Shown: positions 6,747 to 8,660 of the stretch, one piece after another
Position numbering within the stretch: position 1 is the first letter of the stretch
How the letters are laid out: each line of letters opens with the position of its first letter
NCBI GenBank assembly: GCA_900554595.1
Contig: USHZ01000083.1
Location: forward strand, 1 to 8,660
DNA: 8,660 bases
Direction: 5' to 3'
Source: an uncultured Collinsella sp.
Lineage (GTDB): Bacteria > Actinomycetota > Coriobacteriia > Coriobacteriales > Coriobacteriaceae
Program-made: the position numbers and the translations under genes
Notes under the pieces: model-generated
The model's input: the letters and a program-made list of their open reading frames with translations, nothing else
Databases searched by the model: none
Told to the model about the DNA's origin: nothing

Positions 6747-6881
6747 GTTAAACCTCCTGTGGTTTGCCTCCGCGCGGGGTCATCCTCCAAAACCAACCCG
6801 GACATGTGCTACCAAAGCCCGGGCACCACGGTATGAAGTAGCCGCGCGTGCGTGATAAAAACCTGTTGCCGTGAAGCAACC
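6747..6881 (-). promoter_or_regulatory. Long, foldable 5' leader of rpsB
   Basis: This is the untranslated stretch between the predicted transcription start and rpsB. On the minus strand I see several possible stems. A GTTGC/GCAAC hairpin (6880-6865) is followed closely by T5 (6861-6857). A long-range pairing CGCGCGG (6848-6842) with CCGCGCG (6777-6771) is possible. Within it, GCTAC (6842-6838) with GTAGC (6812-6808) competes with CCCGG (6823-6819) and CCGGG (6801-6797). An AAACC/GGTTT hairpin (6765-6750) has the Shine-Dalgarno AGGAGG partly in its loop and partly in its 3' arm. S2 is known to autoregulate rpsB-tsf in some bacteria. Whether this leader does so is inference, and I do not recognise a named RNA family. 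Confidence 0.5.
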
Positions 6882-6887
6882 CGATGA

Positions 6888-6916
6888 ATGATAGCAGGAT
6901 TACCTCTTCCTGCCAA
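6888..6916 (-). promoter_or_regulatory. Sigma70-type promoter of rpsB-tsf
   Basis: On the minus strand TTGGCA (6916-6911; 5 of 6 to consensus) and TATCAT (6893-6888; 5 of 6) are separated by exactly 17 nt. A TGC just before the -10 makes it extended. The predicted start is near 6881. The strength and place fit a highly expressed ribosomal protein operon. Confidence 0.82.
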
Positions 6917-6925
6917 CCCGCAATC

Positions 6926-6949
6926 AAAACCACACACCTGAGCGTGTGT
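6926..6949 (-). terminator. Possible weak terminator after the recombinase
   Basis: The minus strand reads ACACAC, a six-nt loop, GTGTGT, then GG and TTTT, 22 nt past the recombinase stop. The stem is short and the U-tract is only four bases and offset, so termination is probably partial. It ends just upstream of the rpsB -35 element. Confidence 0.4.
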
Positions 6950-6970
6950 CGACGTACCGGCCGCGAAAGA

Positions 6971-7891
6971 CTATTCGCCCCGGGGATGGGCTTGAGCAAC
7001 GGCTCGCTTAAGCCGATCGGGCGTAAGATGCGTGTAGATCTGCGTCGTGGACAGGCTCGCGTGGCCCAGCAGCTCTTGAACCGAGCGCAGATCCGCGCCA
7101 CCCTCGAGCAGATCGGTCGCAAAGGTGTGGCGCATCGCATGCGGGGCAATGTCGGCCGGAATGCCGGCGAGCGTCGCCAGCATATGGAACCGTCGTCTGA
7201 GCATAGCGGCACTCATGCGATTGCCGCGCGCAGAAATAAACAGCGGATGGGGACCGTTTGCGGCAACGCGACGCTTTGCCTGCGCGAGCAGCGCCGGTCT
7301 CCCCTCCTCGACATAGGTGCGCGTCGCCTCGAGTGCGCGACGATACAGAGGAACAATACGTTCCTTGCTCCCCTTGCCCCATAGCCGCAGCGTGCGCTCG
7401 GACCATGAGATGGATTCCACATTGAGTGCCGCAAGCTCTGAGATGCGCGCGCCCGAGGCATAGAGCAGCTCGAGCATCGCCGCATCGCGCAATCCGGCGG
7501 GTGTTGCGGTGTCGGGGGCTTGAAGCAGCGCCTCGACTTGCTGGGTCGTCAGCACGCCGGGCAGGTCGCGCGGCAGCTTGGGCGAAGAAATCGCCGAGAC
7601 CGCATCGCCCTCCACGATTCCCTCGGCAGCCATCCAACGATAGAGCGACCGAATAGCCGACAAATGTGCCGCAATGGTTCGAGGCGCCACCTGCTCGCGC
7701 GAAAGCTCGGCCAAATACGCGCGGACGGTACGCACGTCGGCCATACGCGCATCGACACCCGCACGCTCGCACCAGGCAGCAAAGCGCTCCAACCGCGATC
7801 CATAGGCAGTCACCGTATTAGGAGAGAGCCCCTCGACGCGTGCTATGTAGGCGATAAACGAGTCGACGGTATCGTACAGGTCAAAGGCTAT
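6971..7891 (-). CDS. xerC: XerC-like tyrosine recombinase, non-canonical start
   Basis: This site-specific tyrosine recombinase probably resolves chromosome dimers at dif. With the start proposed here (ATA at 7891) it is 306 aa. Catalytic residues then fall at Arg149 (in GARISEL), Lys173 (GKGSKER), His251 and Arg254 (HAMRH), His277 (LLGH) and Tyr286 (QIYTHL), very close to their places in E. coli XerD. The N-terminal SAM-like domain begins FIAYIARVEGLSPNTVTAY. That conserved helix lies upstream of the only canonical in-frame start, GTG at 7813, which would cut it away. Upstream of 7813 the frame holds no ATG, GTG or TTG before a stop near 7985. ATA at 7891 has GGAGG nine nt upstream and overlaps the trmFO TAG stop; CTG at 7879 is the alternative but lacks a Shine-Dalgarno. 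XerC rather than XerD is chosen from the trmFO-xerC order known in Firmicutes. Confidence 0.9.
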   Translation of the reverse strand: MAFDLYDTVDSFIAYIARVEGLSPNTVTAYGSRLERFAAWCERAGVDARMADVRTVRAYLAELSREQVAPRTIAAHLSAIRSLYRWMAAEGIVEGDAVSAISSPKLPRDLPGVLTTQQVEALLQAPDTATPAGLRDAAMLELLYASGARISELAALNVESISWSERTLRLWGKGSKERIVPLYRRALEATRTYVEEGRPALLAQAKRRVAANGPHPLFISARGNRMSAAMLRRRFHMLATLAGIPADIAPHAMRHTFATDLLEGGADLRSVQELLGHASLSTTQIYTHLTPDRLKRAVAQAHPRGE

Positions 7892-8660
7892 GACCGGTCG
7901 CCTCCAAACAAGTCGGAACGCGTGGCCAAGTAGGCATCGAGGGCCTCGAGGGCACGATCCGCATAAGCCTGGTAGCGGTCGCGTTTACTGCGGCGCTTGC
8001 CGTCCTCGAGCGGCGGCACCAGGCCAAAATTGACATGCATGGGCTGGTAGCCCACGGTTGCCGGATCGGTCGCATAGCCCACGAGCGCACCCAGGGCGCC
8101 CACGCGAGGAAGCTCCACAGAAGCCGCACCGATAGCCTCGGCATAGGTGTTAAGCGCAGCAAGCAGACCGGTAGCCACCGCTTCCATGTACCCCTCGGTG
8201 CCGGTGATCTGACCGGCGAGGCGCACGCCCGTGCCAGGCACGGCAAAGGTGCCGTCAAGAACATGCGGCGCATCGACAAAGGTATTGCGGTGCATGACGC
8301 CATAGCGGAAGAACTCGGCATTCTCCAAACCGGGAACCATATGGAAGACACGCTTTTGCTCGCCAAAAGTCAGATTTGTCTGGAAACCCACCAGGTTATA
8401 GGCGCTCTTTTCCTTATTCTCGGCACGCAGCTGAATCGCCGCCCAGGGACGACGTCCGGTTCGCGGGTCGGTAAGGCCGACGGGCTTCATAGCGCCAAAG
8501 CGGATAGCATCCTTGCCGGTACGGGCGACCTCCTCGGCGGGCTGACAGGCCTGGAAGAGGTCGCCACCCTCAAAGTCCTTGAGCACAACGCGGTCGGCGG
8601 TGGTGAGCGCCTCGATAAAGGCCTCGTACTCCTCCTTATTGAGCGGAGCGTTGAGATAGT
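7888..8660 (-). CDS. trmFO: TrmFO, folate/FAD-dependent tRNA U54 methyltransferase, partial
   Basis: TrmFO makes ribothymidine at position 54 of tRNA, using methylenetetrahydrofolate as carbon donor and FADH2 as reductant. Only the C-terminal 256 residues are in the window; the frame is open to the right edge and the start is outside. The fragment begins YLNAPLNKEEYEAF, then shows the conserved cysteine in FQACQPAEE (codon 8547-8545), GAMKPVGLTDPRTGRRPWA, NLVGFQTNLTFGEQKRVF, PGLENAEFFRYGVMHRNTF, LAGQITGTEGYMEA with the FAD-site glycines, and QPMHVNFGLVPPLE. This order and spacing match TrmFO and separate it from the related GidA/MnmG. The TAG stop overlaps the proposed start of the recombinase by two bases, implying coupled translation. 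Confidence 0.96.
   Translation of the reverse strand, partial: YLNAPLNKEEYEAFIEALTTADRVVLKDFEGGDLFQACQPAEEVARTGKDAIRFGAMKPVGLTDPRTGRRPWAAIQLRAENKEKSAYNLVGFQTNLTFGEQKRVFHMVPGLENAEFFRYGVMHRNTFVDAPHVLDGTFAVPGTGVRLAGQITGTEGYMEAVATGLLAALNTYAEAIGAASVELPRVGALGALVGYATDPATVGYQPMHVNFGLVPPLEDGKRRSKRDRYQAYADRALEALDAYLATRSDLFGGDRS
7901..7905 (-). promoter_or_regulatory. Ribosome binding site supporting the upstream recombinase start
   Basis: GGAGG on the minus strand inside the last codons of trmFO. It is nine nt before the ATA at 7891 and far from both CTG 7879 (21 nt) and GTG 7813. It is the only good Shine-Dalgarno near the conserved N-terminus of the recombinase. Confidence 0.55.

Noticed and set aside
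6748..6783. Possible 11-codon upstream ORF (ATG 6783 to TAA 6748) just before rpsB
   Set aside because: Its only Shine-Dalgarno-like GGAGG directly touches the ATG, leaving no spacer, and the peptide shows no leader-peptide pattern such as a run of one amino acid. It could matter only if conserved in relatives.
5334..6836. 500-codon open frame on the plus strand across tsf and rpsB
   Set aside because: It is antisense to two unmistakable, highly expressed genes. The Leu/Gly/Val-rich, repetitive translation is what biased codons of tsf and rpsB give in reverse, and it crosses the intergenic promoter region without family resemblance.
7008..7772. 254-codon minus-strand frame overlapping the recombinase
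   Set aside because: It is the +1/-1 shadow of the recombinase; the translation has no domain, whereas the other frame carries all catalytic residues.
6971..7813. Recombinase starting at GTG 7813 (280 aa)
   Set aside because: It would delete the conserved first helix of the core-binding domain, and no Shine-Dalgarno precedes it.
1..8660. CRISPR arrays, insertion sequences, tRNA/rRNA genes, phage or defence islands
   Set aside because: I saw no direct repeat array, transposase, terminal inverted repeats or RNA gene. Gene order and composition are uniform core genome; the recombinase is of the housekeeping Xer type, not an obvious integrase of a mobile element.

Overview
The window is one strand of a GC-rich bacterial chromosome. 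Every gene lies on the minus strand, so transcription runs from the right end (8660) to the left end (1). Read in that order the genes are trmFO (partial), a xerC-like tyrosine recombinase, rpsB, tsf, pyrH, frr, uppS, cdsA, dxr and an rseP-like M50 protease (partial). This is the conserved rpsB-to-rseP housekeeping cluster, placed directly beside a trmFO-xerC pair. Firmicutes such as Bacillus carry both blocks in the same order, but separated by other genes. The gene order, high GC, TrmFO, the MEP pathway and the EF-Ts/S2 sequence flavour suggest a Gram-positive anaerobe of the Coriobacteriia, perhaps Collinsella-like. That placement is inference from memory of protein families, not a search.

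Layout by transcription unit. (1) 8660-6971: the C-terminal part of TrmFO (tRNA U54 methylation) overlaps the start of the recombinase. A weak terminator hairpin follows the recombinase. (2) 6916-5049: a good sigma70-type promoter drives rpsB and tsf after a leader of roughly 130 nt that can fold. A strong intrinsic terminator closes the unit after tsf. (3) 4985-1: pyrH, frr, uppS, cdsA, dxr and rseP are packed with spacings of -1 to +25 nt and look like one operon. A weak extended -10 candidate sits just upstream of pyrH.

How they work together: S2 and EF-Ts build and run the ribosome, and RRF recycles it. UMP kinase feeds pyrimidine nucleotides. DXR makes MEP-pathway isoprenoid precursors, and UppS extends them to the undecaprenyl carrier for wall synthesis. 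CdsA makes CDP-diacylglycerol for phospholipids. The M50 protease handles regulated intramembrane proteolysis. The recombinase probably resolves chromosome dimers.

No mobile element, CRISPR array, tRNA or rRNA was seen. The points most worth a second look are: a roughly 110-residue insertion with a winged-helix-like stretch inside the RseP-like protease; a recombinase whose conserved N-terminus has no ATG/GTG/TTG start, with an AUA fused to the trmFO stop as the best candidate; and the structured rpsB leader with a possible Shine-Dalgarno-masking hairpin. I did not find a wholly new multi-gene system; this is mostly a core-genome region.
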